Notes: generated from the letters alone by a model not told the origin. Shown: positions 1 through 17,505, numbered from the stretch's first letter. The stretch: 64,000 nucleotides of DNA from Aptenodytes patagonicus (GCF_965638725.1 NC_134974.1:930001-994000), one strand, 5' to 3'. Numbers and translations: made by a program.

Positions 1-2375
1 GTGTCGTGGCTCAGCCGTAGCGAACCCAGGGATGTCCTGCAGTTCAGGAGCATCCACAAGGATCCCAAAGCCTTCGAGATATGCAGCGGCTGCCCCTCGT
101 TCCCTTGCCCACGGATGGCATGCCTGCTTCTGGGGTGGGACGAGGCAGCCGCTTACCAGCATTGATTCAGCAAAGCCATGCAATAGGTTAGGACAGGAAG
201 CAAAGACAGTTCTCATTCTGTTTCTGCATATAGCACTGTGAATCAGAGATCACTCCACGGGACCCTCCCTGGCGTGCCGGGGAGGTTTCGGAAAGCATGG
301 CACGATGTCTCCTGCGCTTTTGGAGGGGTTCGTGCTTGGTGGAATCAAGCGCCTGGTCCTTCCCGGCAGGGGCGGTGAGGCGGCCTGTTTGCTCTTTCAT
401 TTTTGTTTTACCTCATTTTTTTGGTTTTGATACTTGAAGAAGAGTCAGTGATTGACATTGTACAGTGATGCCCTGGACTGGAGAGTGGATGCACTTTATA
501 GTAACTTGTATACTGATAGTGGGGTTCCATCCTGCCTCTGCCGAGCCCACTGCAAGGTTTCCTTGGTGTCAGCACCGGCAGGAGCAGAGCCAGGATGGGC
601 CGGTTCTTCCAAAAACCTTTCTAGGATGTTAGGGAGCAATCTCTGTATTTTATTGTGGGTTTTCACATACTGTAGAAACTTGAAGTGACGTTCTGCTGTC
701 AGTTGACCTGGTGGAAAATTCAGCCATAATTGTGCTGGGCTGACTTCAGTTTTGCCTGTGCCGGGAAGGCTGGAGATGGTGGAGGTCGGGCAGCTCCTGC
801 CTTTACTCCCGTGTAACTCACCCGTTTCAATGGGGTTACTCTACTGGAATCTGAAGTCGCTTCAGCCCTGGCAGGCTGCGGCGTTACCGCTGGATCCACT
901 CCAGCATCGCTTCAGGGCTGCTAATGGAGCAAATTGAAAGTCACCCCCAGTAAAGTGACACTAATGTAAAATCTGGAGTTGGTCCACTGGTGTCTGTGCA
1001 GGGATAAAAAAATGAAGTCACCCTCCAACGGTGGCAACAGTTTACCAGGCAGCTGACGGCAGAATGTGTTTTCTGGTTTTGCGATGATGCTTTTGAAACA
1101 ACTTGCAGAGAAACGGAGTGGTGAGACAGAGCAGCACTTCGTGGCCGCGGAGATCTTCTCTCAGCTCCCAGGAGCTGGGATGGAGAGACACGGTCTCAGG
1201 CTGCTTTGCTCATCTGTGAAACGATCAGCACTTTTTTTTTTTTCCTTTTTCCTTATGAATTCTGTTCAAGATAATCGTAAAAAAAGGGAAAAAAAAAATC
1301 AGGGGCCAGATCCTGTTTTGCAATTGAGGATTTGCTCCTGGGTTAAAAGCAGTGTTAAGCAAACATGAAAGGCAGTGGGCATGAGCGCTGACGAATCCCA
1401 AACTAGCAGGTCTGTTTGAGCCGTGGCTGCTGCAGAGCCCATTCACGCTGCCATGCCGCGGAGCCAACTCTGATCCCAGCCCCAGGCGAGCCAGGGAAAT
1501 CCCCAGGGATGCCCAGAACAGCCCCCAGGCGGCCGGCTGCATGTTGGTTGGGAGCCTTTGGGGCTGCAGAGGATTTTCTCCGGCTCTGCCCCAGTATCAA
1601 AGAGATCCAGGCTCCACCTTGCTGCCGTTGGGACTCTGGCAAAGCAGCTCCGGTGGGATTTCCCATGTAAGATGTGAGCTAAAACGAAACCCAAGCCACC
1701 GGGGACCATCAGCAGCCGATCTCAGCGATACCCACGCAGTGGCAGCGGCTTCCAGGGGAGCGCAGCCCTCCGCCTGCCCTTCGTGGCTTTTGCTTGACCA
1801 GTACCACGTTAGCTTTCTCTCGTCCTTGCTCAAAAATGCCGTACAAGTTTGTGTGTATCCGCTTTCCCACGGATCCGGGTGCTATCACGCAGTCCTACTC
1901 CACGGTACTACCAACCTCGCGCTGAGCCAGCCAGCCACAGAGTTGCCCGGTGTTAGCCCGGCCGTCCTGACTGTGTGGCCCTTCCATTTAAAGTCCATTC
2001 CCTATTATGTTGTGTTTGCTTTTTTTTTTTTTTCCCCCTCTTTTCTTTTAACGTCATAGGAAACCTGTAGTCAGGATTGTTACTATTGGAAACCGATCAC
2101 ATGTTCCATCCAGGTATTTTCATCTCTCCGGCGTTACGCAAAAATAAAGGCCTGAGAGAGATATAACCGAACATAGAAGTAGAGTTAGGCTCGTTGTCTG
2201 AGTTTTGAGGCATATAGTATAAGGGGAGAAGGAAAAAAATTAAAATAAAATAAAAAATTAAAATAATGATGTTGCACAACTTGTAGAAAACAAAGAAGGG
2301 AAAGGGTTAATGTATTAAATGTGCTAAATTACATTAAGAACTTAATTTTATTAAAGTATTATTACTTAAGAAATT
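1..2375 (+). other. MEX3A: Probable 3' UTR of MEX3A (coding part outside the window)
   Basis: I see no convincing coding exon here. The stretch becomes AT-rich towards its right end and carries two plus-strand AATAAA/ATTAAA signals near 2143 and 2350, which fits the long 3' UTR of a plus-strand gene lying to the left. In human the gene next to RAB25, on the side away from LAMTOR2, is MEX3A, a KH/RING RNA-binding protein that converges on RAB25 and has a long 3' UTR. Orientation and position match. The assignment is therefore by synteny and signal content, not by protein similarity, because the RING and KH exons are not in the window. It could instead be another gene's UTR or plain intergenic DNA. 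Confidence 0.4.
2350..2355 (+). terminator. Candidate poly(A) signals, distal ATTAAA (proximal AATAAA at 2143-2148)
   Basis: ATTAAA lies at 2350-2355 in an AT-rich context and is followed by a T/G-rich stretch (about 2373-2402) that could act as a downstream element. A canonical AATAAA at 2143-2148 could be used as a proximal site. Both are on the strand expected for the left-hand gene. Confidence 0.4.
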
Positions 2376-3630
2376 TGGTGTCAGCTCTTGGTTTCTGTCT
2401 GTTCACGCTTTAGGAAGGGGCCTGGGGGCGGTGGTTGGGAACAGGGCCCCTGGCCGGGCTGAGCTCCGGGGACAATGGGGCCGTAACCTCCTTCTGTCAC
2501 CCCTCAGGGGTCTGTCACACCTTTAGCAACACTTCTCGGGGTTACTTAGAGCAAAGGAGTTTCATTTGCAAGACTATCAGCTCCCCTGCACCAGCTGCTG
2601 TTCCCAGTCCTGGTGGCAGCAAGGTCCCACGTCCATGAGCCTTGTGTGCAAACCTGTGCATTGTTTCACCCTTCCCACTACTTCATTCCAGCAGAAATCC
2701 TATAAAAGCTAGGAAACCTGGAACAAAATTGAGCTGCCAAGCCTGAAAGTGACTCCATGAGCCTAAATGAGCTCATCATCCCATGAGCCCGTGCCAGTGC
2801 CTGCCTGGATGGCACGTCTGATGGCAGCAAGCCCCAAGGGGTGCTTGGCTCAACCCCTGTCCCTTCGTGGAGCCAGGGGCAGCGTCCTTCCCCCACGCAC
2901 CCACCTTTCCTGGTGGCGGGGCTGACATCACCTCTTGGCACTGCATTTCGGTGGGGGCAGATGGTGGTGCGGGAGGGGGTGGCACTTGGCAGCTCTCCAG
3001 CTGGTCTGCATATAGCCGTGCCTCTCCTGGCTGGTGTGGGCACGGGGCAGAGTCCGGCCAGGTGGGGTAATAACTGTCACTCACCTGGGGACAGCCTCCA
3101 GCCATGGTCAGACACAAGCAGGATGTGGCCAAGGATGGGTCTGGCCAGCTCAGGGATGAGGCTGCCTCTGGGACAGAGCAATGCCGTGGTGCGGGGACAC
3201 ACCGCACCGGGATGGCTCAAGCCAAGGTTAAGATGCTGCCAGGGCTGGGGTGGCTGCGCTGTCGGTTGGAAAAAAAGGGGCAACCTCAACCCAAACGGGG
3301 CTGGCACCCACGCGGTGCAGCCATTTCTGCGCCCGGTTCATGCACCCCCATGCTCCCCCTGTGCCACGGCAGCAGGATGCAACCTGCCCCTCTGAGCCTG
3401 AATTTCAAGCTCTCCCTTCCAGCCTCCCAGCAAGACACCCCCTTGCCCAGGCTACCGTCACACCTTCCTCCCTGCCCCTCCTCCTCCTCGCCTCTCACAC
3501 CCTTTGTCACTTGGGGATGCTGCCCAGCTGCTCCGCGCCCAAACGGGCAGAGGCATGGGGCCAGAGCTGGCATGGCTCCTGCCCTCAAGGAAGGACCCTG
3601 GCAGAGAGAGAAAGAGCCTCCAGCAGCAAC
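2376..3630. other. Intergenic DNA between two convergent genes
   Basis: GC-rich, with several overlapping open frames on both strands that show no family similarity and no splice support. I see no gene. Its left border is the candidate end of the MEX3A transcript and its right border the poly(A) signal of the RAB11-like gene, so it is the gap between two convergent transcripts. Confidence 0.5.
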
Positions 3631-3636
3631 TTTATT
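3631..3636 (-). terminator. Poly(A) signal of the RAB11-like gene
   Basis: TTTATT on the plus strand reads AATAAA on the minus strand, about 1.37 kb beyond the stop codon at 5006. It is the first canonical hexamer I find downstream, which would give a 3' UTR of about 1.4 kb. A 17-base C run at 4786-4802 (poly-G in the mRNA) lies inside that UTR. Confidence 0.55.
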
Positions 3637-5005
3637 TGGGGATTTTGCCCAAATTCCTGTTTCATTGATAAATTGCGCCCCAAGGCAAGACCCTGGCACA
3701 GATCCTGCCGGCACAGCCAAGTGAGATGGGGTGACTGGGGGCAGCCACGGAGAGACAGAGACATACACACACACCCCAAAACCCCATGCTGTGATGGGGG
3801 ACGCGTGCCCAGCACTGGGGTTAATGGGAAGGGACAGGCTCTCCTGGGAAGGCCACTGCAGCACCTGCACCCCTCTTGATTGACACCTGCCAATCACCCC
3901 TTGACAGTGGCACTGGGCTCAGCCCAGTCTGTCCCAGCACCTTGGGCAATGTTCACCCTGGGAGGTACCCGCTGTCCCCCAGGCAGGGGAATGGGGCCAC
4001 TGTCACCCTATAGGTGCAGCAGACGCTCCATCTAGTGGCAACCGTGTCCCCAGGCCAGACCACGCTGTCACCAGCCCCCAGCCACAAGTGGCAAAACACT
4101 CAAGTGGAACAGGTTCAAGTCACATGGGAGGCTCCTTACAGCCCAGAGCAGAGGGGCCCCACGTGCCGGCACCAGCCACCACGCAGGGAGGTGTGTGGAG
4201 GGACTGCATGCCCACCCTCAGGCACCCCATCCCTGCCCTCACACTCAACCCACCAAAGCCCCAGGCCCCCCTTGTCCCCTCCTCCAGGCTCCCTAAAGGA
4301 CATGGCCCCCAGGTCCCTGCTCCAGTCCCCCTGGGCTGGGGCAGCAGTGGAAGAGGTGCAGCTTTTCCCTTTGCTGGGGCTGTGCCACAGGCACGCCTCA
4401 AGGGGCTCACGGCATGAAAAACAGGGTCCTTCCAGGCATGAGTAGGGAGTCACCTCCCGCACCCCACACTGGGGTGTCCCACAGCTGCCCCAGCAGCACC
4501 CAGAGGCACACCCAGCCCTTGGTGTTGAAGGGGCAGGGCTGGGTGCAACCGGTTATGTTGCTGCTCGCTTCACCAGGTGCACCCAGTGTCCCCCTCTGCA
4601 CCGTGCCCTGAAGGGCTGCACCCAGGGGTGCCGCAGAAATGTGGTGCCAAACAAGGGAGTTGCGATGTTTGGGCTTGTTCAGTGCCACCCTGAGTCACCC
4701 AGTGACTGTGCCTTCAGGGCTAGAGGAAGCAGGGACATGAGGGGATGGCATGTCCCAAACCATGGGGAGAGAGACCCTGTTGCTTCCCCCCCCCCCCCCC
4801 CCATTTGTGTAGGTCCTACATAAAACACAGGGAGAGCAGCACACAGGCAGCATGATGGTGCACACAAGAGCAGCCATGCAGAAGCAGCCACCAGCCCGCC
4901 CTGTTCTGAGGGGCTGCAGCAAGCAGAGGTAGAGGGTGAGTAACGTGATGCCACCATGTGCTGGGTGGTGGTGGGGAGTGTCAGGGTGCGGACACCCCAG
5001 GGGGC

Positions 5006-9915
<4,910 letters not shown>

Positions 9916-11372
9916 CTCACCCAGCACCACAGCCCCACTCCCACTGGGCCAACTGCGATTTCCGGGCCTTATCCAGCCCTGGCAGGGGCTGTCCCCTGCG
10001 CACCCATTGGTGGCCACAGCCCTTCCTCCTCTGCACCCATTGGCGGCTGGGGCTGCCCGTCACCGCCCAGGTGTGCTCACCTGGGCCAAGTAAGGGGGGG
10101 GGGGGGCAGGTATGTGGCTGCTCCCATGGGCGAGGGCTCTGCTCCCTGCTCAGCACCGCCGTGCTTTCCCGAGGGCTCCGGGGTGCATTGCATCGGGGTG
10201 TCCTCATGCAAAGCGCTGCATGGCAGCAGGGAAAGGCCACCACTGTGTGCATGTGTGCCACCCATGGGGACAGCCATGGCCACGCTCTCCATGCAGAACC
10301 ACAGACACGAAATGGGAGCTGGGCTGACACGTCTTGCACGGTGCGAAGGGAAAGCAAGTGCCCAGAACTAGAGGAAGATACAGAGAATCCAGCAGCAATT
10401 CTCCCATTTCCGAGGGGATTCAGATAACTGGCTGAGGCCAAGTCACGGTTTGGACTGATAAACTGCCAGCCATCCCCTATAAGCCATCGAGGGTGTGGGG
10501 ACATGGACTGGGAAAGGCTGTGTGGGAAGGGGGTGCAGGGGGACGATGGCATCAGGCTGGGCTGCTTGGGTGACCACGATCTCCAGCATGTCATGGAGGT
10601 GGGGACCAAGGGATGGGACCACAAACACGCAGGAATTCCAGCTCAGCAAACCTGCATTTCGCAAGTCCTTTAATGGTTGCGTCACGGTTGTGCTGTACAC
10701 GGAGCTGCTCCCGGGCCCCTTGGCACCAGGCTCTGCACCAAGCCCCATCCCGCCATGCAGATGGGAGGGACCTTCACTAGGTCCTGCCATCACGCTTGTC
10801 CCGTGTCTGGGATGGGGACAGAGATGTGCCAAGTGAGCACTGCCACTTCACTCCTTAGGGCTTGGGACGACCCCAGAGCAGCCCCCAGTGGGGACGGAGA
10901 CCTATGGGGACAGCCACATCCCCAGCGTGTGGCACAGGGTTGCCCCACGAGAGCAACCTCAGGGCCAGACGCAATCGGAGAGGCTCCCGTCGCTGGCATG
11001 ATCCTGGCCAGAACCTCCTGGCTCCTTCCCCAGCGGTGCCTCGGGGGTATCTCAGTCCTCTGCACCGCGGGTCCGGAGGGGCTGGGGGATCCGTGTGTGA
11101 CAGTGGTGATGCTAATCAGGGCCCGGCAAAAACAAAGCAGACAGAGAAGAGCTCCCGACACTGGTGCTTCTCACCATTTATGGCAGAATTTGGCCACTGT
11201 CTGGGCTGCTGGTCCCCACTGCACCAGGATGGGGGTGGCACCGCAGGCTGGGTGACACCAGCCTTGCGCTGGTGGCCAGACGAGTCTGTGTGGAGGCAGA
11301 CCCAGCTCTACGCCACTGGCATGTCCCGGGGCTGCAGGGATCCCTGGGGGCTTCCCGGGGTACCCAGCCAGC
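9916..11372. other. Interval between RAB11-like and RAB25, including the RAB25 3' UTR
   Basis: No gene is visible. The right part must hold the RAB25 3' UTR. A minus-strand ATTAAA (plus-strand TTTAAT) at 10669-10674, about 0.7 kb past the RAB25 stop, is a plausible poly(A) signal. The left part should hold the RAB11-like promoter, but I see no strong CpG island or TATA box. Confidence 0.45.
10669..10674 (-). terminator. RAB25: Candidate poly(A) signal of RAB25
   Basis: ATTAAA on the minus strand, the second most common poly(A) hexamer, about 0.7 kb downstream of the RAB25 stop codon. No AATAAA was noticed between the stop and the next gene. Confidence 0.35.
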
Positions 11373-14225
11373 TCAGAGGGCCACGCAGCACGGGCGCTTC
11401 TCCGTCTGCGCCGGGGCTGTGCTGTCCGGGCTCTCGCTGGCAAGCGACACCGTGTTGCTTTGGCTGCTCTTCTGCTTCTGCACTTTGTGGAAGATCTCTG
11501 CAAAACAAGAGGTGCCGGGGGGGTCTCTTTGTTGGCCAAGGCCCCAGCTTTGAGCCTGCAGCCCCTGTTGTTTGCCTGCTGGCCCTCTGCTTGGCACGTC
11601 GGTGGCTCTACTTCCCCTTTATGCAGCAGAGGGGACGGGGTTGAGGGGTGACAAGGGAGCAGCTCCCGCAAGTTGCATCCCTGCGGTGCCTGGGGAACAC
11701 CCTGCGCTTAGGCAATTTCCTCTTGCCCAACCTGGGATTAGTGCTTCACCCCGTGCCAGGACTGGCAACTCACTGGGCCAGGCTGGCTCGGCACTATACA
11801 GCACGGCACGGCACGGCACAGCACGGCACACCTCGCTGCGCTCCTGCCCTGATGCTGCTGGCTGCCATTCCTGGAGAGGTGCTCCTGGCCGAGCATCACC
11901 CCTCTCCATCCCTGTCCCCCCACGTCCCCACAGCCGGTTCAGCAGGGTGCTGGAGACATTGAGTCATGAGCCCAGGACAACAGGAAGGGGGACCGGGGAT
12001 TATAGGGGGAGAAGGAGCCCCCAGGGCTTTCAGGGATGCCCAGGGGCCATGAGAACAAAGCTACTGGTGCGGAGTGCGAAACACCCAGCAAGAAAGGCCG
12101 GAAACCAAACCAGCCAGAAAGACAACACCGAAACCAGCCCCAAAGAGCTCACATGGAACAGGGCAGAGGAGAGACGCGCTGCACATCCTCTGCCCAGCCC
12201 TGTGTCCCTGATAAGGGACCCTGTGATGCCCTGGTCCCCGGGACCCTGCTGCACCACGGCGCCAGCGCGTGTACCCTTCAGGATGGTCTCGAACGCCTGC
12301 TCGACGTTGGTGGAGTCCAGCGCCGAGGTTTCTACAAACAGCAGCCCGTTGTTGTCTGCAAGGAGAGGAGTCCCCCGAGATGATGCAGACCCCGGTGAGG
12401 GCACAGCTCCATTTTGGAGCCCCTTTAGAGATGTTCAGGTGCCCACACTGGTGTGGGTCCCTGCTACCAGGGAGGTTCCCAAGCCCCCAGCCCTGTGGCA
12501 GGGTGCCAGCCTGTACCTGCAAACATTTTCGCCTCCTCCATGGGCACCTCCCGAGCCTGTGCGAGGTCAGTCTTGTTCCCCACCAGCATGACGACGATGC
12601 TGGCCTCGGCGTGGTCATACAGCTCCTTCAGCCAGCGGTCCACCACATCGTACGTCTGGTGCTTGGTGATGTCAAAGACGACCAGGGCACCCACAGCCCC
12701 CCGGTAATACCTATGGGAGAACCCCACCATCACTCCACGCTCCGGACACCCCCCACAGCATCCTCACCTGTGGGGCTCAACTACAAGGGCATCACCACCC
12801 AGGTACCAGGAGGAGCCCTGATTTCAGGCATCCCATCCTTACGCAGAGGTGATGGCGCGGTACCGCTCCAGCCCGGCTGTGTCCCAGATCTGAGCCTTCA
12901 CCACTGCGTCTCCCACCAGGATGGTGCGGGTGGAGAACTCCACGCCGATGGTGGTGCGGCTGTCGTGGTTGAACTCGTTGCGGGTGAAGCGGGACAGCAG
13001 GTTGGTTTTGCCCACCCCGGACTCCCCGATCAGGACGACTGCGGAAGGAAGGGAGAAAGCCCATTGGAGGTGTCAAGGAGGGAAGAGGGCTGCTCCAAGA
13101 CACTTCAACAGTAATTCACATAACCCTTTCTGACTTGAGCCAGACCAGCCAGCAGCTCATTGCCTTGGCAGTGTGGCAGCCGGACCGCCCCAGCTGCCGG
13201 CACAGGGTGCACAGGCATCCCCCATTGCCTGATGACCCCAGACCTGGGCACAGAGGCTGGGCAGGCATGTGTGTATAACACTTGGTGTGGTCACTCCTTC
13301 AGCAAACGGGGGTCCCATCCCTGCATCATGAGCTGAAAAGCGCTGAAAGCGCCTCGAGCGCGGCTGAGCCGCCTCGGCTGAGCCCACCCATGCTCCGCGT
13401 CTGCTGGCGTGGCACCAGCACTGTTCGGGGGGGGTCACGGCTACCAGGTTCTGGGCAGCAGGAGCAGGGAGAGGATGCTGGCAAGCCCCGGGTCACCCGG
13501 CTGCAGTGGGCAAGCCCCGGGTCACCTGGCTGCAGTGGGCAACCAGGACTGGCGGCACACCGGAGCCTGTCCATCTCCGCTTGCCCAAGGGGAGCACCGA
13601 GGTCCAGCAGAGTCCAGCCGGTAGTGCCCGGCAGAGATACAGGACGCCGGGGCCCCATGCCTGCAGAGCTCAAGCCGGGGCGCATGAGGCTGTGCCCCTG
13701 TTTCTCCAGCCCAGGTTTGACCCCCGCGTCCTCTGCGTGTGCCACCACCCAGGTCACCGCAGCAGGACTTTTAAATGCCTGCCACTCTCGGGGGTTAATG
13801 GGCTGGCACGGTATTTATGTCTTGCATGCTCAGCCCCAGCCATCTCAGCCCCCACCACGCGCCAGCAATTCACCCGGCGTCCCACACGCGCAGCCTTGGG
13901 GTGGGCATGGGTCTTCCCATGCCTCCATGGACCCCGTTGCTGTTTGCCAGCCCTGACCTCGCTGCCGTCAGCCGGGGATGTGGCCGCGGCCAGTGCCTGC
14001 TCCCCGATCCCCTGACCCTTCACAGCTCCTGGCACACATCAGAGCTGTGGGGATAGTCAACAACATCCCAGTTCGGGACACGGCAGCCCTGGGGGTGGAA
14101 GGCACCTCAACTTCCTCCCCGCAGCCCCTGGCCTCCCGCTCCATCCCTTTTGGGGACGGGCATTTGCATCAAGCCCAGGACTCACCCTTGAAGACAAAGT
14201 TATAATCCTCCTCGGCGCTGCCCAT
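11373..14225 (-). CDS. RAB25: RAB25 (RAB11C), epithelial recycling-endosome GTPase
   Basis: RAB25 is the epithelial RAB11-family GTPase of apical recycling endosomes. Five coding exons on the minus strand: 14186-14225, 12843-13038, 12517-12710, 12275-12355 and 11373-11497. They total 636 bases, or 211 residues (human 213), with GT-AG junctions throughout. The protein begins [13 protein letters not shown], then P-loop [12 protein letters not shown] and ETSA, and ends CCVAL. Switch II reads WDTAGLE: leucine replaces the catalytic glutamine of other Rabs, the hallmark of RAB25, which predicts weak intrinsic GTP hydrolysis. Its first four exons have exactly the same lengths as those of the RAB11-like gene about 1.5 kb downstream on the same strand, so the two are tandem paralogues. 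LAMTOR2 lies upstream on the same strand, as in human. Confidence 0.97.
11799..11831. repeat. Pentanucleotide repeat (GGCAC)n in RAB25 intron 4
   Basis: About six imperfect copies of GGCAC/AGCAC in a row, inside the intron between the last two RAB25 coding exons. A short microsatellite that is likely to vary in length. Confidence 0.7.
13479..13541. repeat. Two tandem copies of a 29-30 bp unit in RAB25 intron 1
   Basis: The unit beginning GCAAGCCCCGGGTCACC and ending GGCTGCAGTGG appears twice head to tail with one mismatch (CCCGG against CCTGG). A recent short tandem duplication in intron 1. Confidence 0.65.
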
Positions 14226-14384
14226 GTCGCCCCAGCTGCCACCCGCCCTTGCTGGAGCCGCCGCTGCTGCTTGGTTTCCTCCTTCCCGCTGCAAAGCCTC
14301 GAGCAGACGGTGCAGGGTGGGCTGGGCTCCAAGAGGCGCTGAAGGAGGAGATGGAGGGGGCAAAGTTTCCTTTCTGTAGGGGAG

Positions 14385-14432
14385 CGAGCAGGGAGCGAGC
14401 AGGGAGCGAGCAGGGTCCAGGGGAGCGAGTAG
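14385..14432. repeat. Short GGGAGCGAG tandem repeat upstream of the RAB25 start
   Basis: Four or five copies of a GGGAGCGAGCA-like 11-mer, the later ones interrupted by GGTCC. It lies 160-210 bases upstream of the RAB25 ATG (14225, minus strand), so in its promoter or 5' UTR. Confidence 0.55.
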
Positions 14433-15028
14433 GGTCCAGGCGACTGACGGCAAGGCCGGCTGGGTTGGCGGTGCAGCGCGGCTGGTTGACTCAAGGGGTG
14501 GGACTGGGTGTCGCAGCACAGGTTGGGCAGGTAGTGTCACCCCTGGGACCGTCACGGGGCAGCCGGAGGAGGAGCCGGGGCCTGATCCTGGCTGCTGAGG
14601 CTGGGGCAGGCTGCAGTGCGGGGCAGGCTGGGGCAGCAGGCAGGGGCAGCGCGGGCAGCAGGGCCAGAAGCAGAGCCCCCAGCTCAGCCCGGCTCCAACC
14701 GGGTGTGAACGCGTTTCTTCTCCTCTGCTGCCATCATGTGAAAGCCGGGGAAACTGGGGAAGGGAAGGAGCCCCTGCCGCCCCCTGCTACCCCGATGCAG
14801 CCGGGCAGGGCTGCAGGGGGGCTCGGCTCTGTTGTACCCACTCCCCCTTGACACGAGCCCCTCGAAGCCCCTGCCCTGTTTTTCCCCAGGGCAATGGCCC
14901 ATCGCGGAGCTATGGGCAGCCCCAAATCACTGCCCGGAGCACCTCCAGCCCGGCCGGGCATGCATTACCCCCCCAGCTCCTCTTTTTATTCGCAAGAGAC
15001 ACAAAAGGACGCAAGCATCAGACACACT

Positions 15029-15034
15029 TTTATT
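15029..15034 (-). terminator. LAMTOR2: Poly(A) signal of LAMTOR2
   Basis: AATAAA on the minus strand (TTTATT on plus), 178 bases beyond the LAMTOR2 stop codon. This gives a short 3' UTR of about 0.2 kb. Confidence 0.7.
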
Positions 15035-15211
15035 CCACCCCCTGCTTTTTTGCTCCCCCCCGCCCCCCCCCCTTATTTTTAAAGGCCACACCAAAGCAGG
15101 ACCGAGCTCCGGGATGCCCGTGGGGCCGCTCACCCCACACCTGTGCCAGTGACGGCATTGAAGCAAATGGCCTTTGCACGGCGGCATCTCCGAGCCCCTC
15201 CACTCCTGTGC

Positions 15212-16758
15212 TCAGGATGCGGCCACCTGCGTTAGCGGCTCCTCCAGGTACTGGACCAGCGCCTGCGCCTGCGAGCAGAGAGTGGCATGAGCAGTGCTGA
15301 GGTGGATTTTGCAACCTGCGTTGCACACTACCCGCGTGCTTATTTTAATTTATATTTCATTTTAGAGCCTTAAAAAGGTGTAGTGCGGTGCCTGGGCTGG
15401 CACAGGGGACAGAGGAGCCTCTGCAAGGAGGAAAGAGGTGTCCTAGGCACGGCAGCTTCCTCCACCACTCCCGTCCCGAAGGATTCATCCTCTTCAACAG
15501 CTCTTTCCCACCCCACAGCAGGGACGCAGCCGTGCGGCCCCTCCTGCCCCCTCCCCACCAGCATTACCTTGGCCTTCAGCATCCCAAATCCAACTGTCTC
15601 CTTCGCGTACATGCAGAGCAGCAGGTTTGCCACCCGTGTGATGGCCACTCGCCCCTCCTGCCCAGGGAGAAACAGCACCCGTCGCACCCCCGGCTTGGCA
15701 GGGACTGCCGGCAGGGTCCCAGGGTCCCCCAGGGCCACGGCAGTGCCCGGGTCCCCAGGGAGGGGAGGGCAGCCCCCGGCCCCACGTACCATGCAGTCCA
15801 TGAGGATGAATTTGAGGTTGTCCTCATTGAATGCCTGGTGCCCGTTCTTGTCGTAGGCCACCCAGATGTTGCTGGCGATGGCCGCGGTGACCCTGGCATC
15901 AGTGTCCCCGTAGCCCGAATAGGCAAGCAAGGACCCCTCATTGTTCAGGAGCCTGGAAACGAGATAGGGGGGGCAAATTGGTGCCTGTAAACCCAGTGGG
16001 GCACCAGACCCCACTGCAGTGCCAGGGGGCAGAGCAAACCCCCCCAGCCCCGTTCCCTGCCCAGCACTGCTCCCAGGACACCCCAGGTTTGCAGGGGATT
16101 TTGGCAGGGGGTGGGGGGCTTCAAAGTCAGGAAGCTCTGGGGTGGCCCCAGTCCCGAGCACGGCAGAGTGGATCTGCGGTGGCTCTGCCTGTTGTAGCAG
16201 CGGGACCTGCTGCAGACTGGGCACGAGCCTGGCGGGCAAGCACCATGCACCGTGCACGGCCCTGGCACCGTGCACAGCCCCGGCACCGTGCACCATGTAC
16301 TGTGCACAGCGTATGGTCCTGGCACCGTGCATGTCCCTGGCACTGCGCACTGCGTATAGCCCTGGCACCGTGCACGGCCCCAGCACCATGCACTGTGCAC
16401 AGCCCTGGCACCATGCATGGCCCCAGCACCATGCACCATGCACGGCCCCAGCACTGTGCATAGCTCAGCACCGTGCATCGTGCGCTGTGCACCGGCCCCA
16501 GCCCCGTGCATGCCCCTTGCAGGGCCCCTCTTCCCCCCGGGGGGGGCATTTCCAGGGCAGGGGGAAGAAAGCATTTCCTCACAGGAGTTACCACCCTGTG
16601 CCGAGCAGGAGCGTGCCAGCCGGCCCTGCAACCCCCAGCGCACGGGTGGGGGAAGCCGCCCCTCGGCCCCAGCCCCCAACCCCTACTCACAGGGTGCTCT
16701 GGACCCCGCCGGTGTTGGCCTGGCTCAGCACCTGCGTCAGGGCTTTGGGGCGCAGCAT
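15212..16758 (-). CDS. LAMTOR2: LAMTOR2 (p14/ROBLD3), Ragulator subunit
   Basis: LAMTOR2 is a roadblock/LC7-fold subunit of the Ragulator complex, which pairs with LAMTOR3 and anchors Rag GTPases, mTORC1 and MAPK signalling to late endosomes and lysosomes. Four coding exons on the minus strand: 16691-16758, 15790-15952, 15568-15657 and 15212-15268. They total 378 bases, or 125 residues, exactly the mammalian length. The protein starts [20 protein letters not shown] and ends [10 protein letters not shown], and is almost identical to human throughout; substitutions such as [10 protein letters not shown] for NIWAAYDRNG are mild. All introns are GT-AG. Intron 1 carries a GCACC-rich minisatellite. 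The start lies 1.08 kb from the UBQLN4 start in head-to-head orientation, as in human, which suggests a shared promoter region. Confidence 0.98.
16240..16516. repeat. GCACC(G/A)TGCAC minisatellite in LAMTOR2 intron 1
   Basis: About 280 bases of degenerate tandem units of roughly 18-20 bases, with the pattern GCACCGTGCACGGCCCTG and variants (ATGCAC, CAGCCCTG). GCACCRTGCAC is close to self-complementary, so single strands could fold. The open frames across it on both strands come from the repeat and are not exons. Confidence 0.85.
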
Positions 16759-17254
16759 GGCCACGGCCGCCCCGCTCCTCGCCCTGCGATGGCGGGGAAG
16801 GCTGGAGCAGGCCTCCTCCGTCAGCAGGGCCATGCTGAGCCCGGAGCACGCTGGGACTTGTAGTCCTTGTCCCAGGGACGCCATGCATCCTGCTGCGGGT
16901 GGCCTGTGCCCCAGGGCCACCCCGGGGTGCTGCCCCAGCACCCAGCTCAGGGTGCGGCGGGGTCCCGCCGCCCGAGGGGTGCAAGGTTAAGGAAAGCCTT
17001 GGCCGGGGGGGGGGGGAGTGCTGGGATGGGCCGGACACCCCCAAACTCTACCCCTCGGCCGGCCAAGCGTGGCCGTTGGCACCCGGCTCTGTGCTCCTGG
17101 GTCTGGATCAGTCCCGGCAAAAAGGCCACGGCATGGCAGCAGGAGGCTTGTTCCCCACAAACGAGCCCAAATGAAGGAGCAGGGGCAGTGTCCAGCCCCC
17201 GCTGGGGAGCCCGGCAAAAATGGACCCGTTAGAGCGGCTTTAGCAAAAGGAGGG

Positions 17255-17505
17255 GGTACACAGGGTGGACCCGGGTAAGGGGGTGGGTGCAGGACGGATC
17301 CAGCTAACCAAGGGGATCCAGCCTGGAGCCAGCTAATAAGGGGGGGGGGGTGGGGGGTGTGCAGGATGGATCCAGCTAACGAAGGGGGTGCCGGATGGAT
17401 CCAGTTAACCAAGGGGATCCAGGCTGCAGCCAGCTAGTAAGAGGGGTTGCAGACTGGATCCAGCTAACGAAGGGGGTGCAGGACGGATCCGGCTAACGAA
17501 GGGCT
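17255..17505. repeat. Minisatellite with GGATCCAGCTAACGAAGG core
   Basis: About eight degenerate copies of a unit of roughly 30-35 bases built on GGATCCAGCTAACSAAGGGG followed by GTGCAGGAC or GATCCAGCCTGGAG. It lies in the LAMTOR2/UBQLN4 interval. A run of G at 17340-17358 interrupts it. Confidence 0.75.

Noticed and set aside
1-170. A 55-codon plus-strand frame open from the first base, tested as a last coding exon
   Set aside because: It does not resemble the MEX3A RING-finger end or any other protein I recognise, so I did not call an exon.
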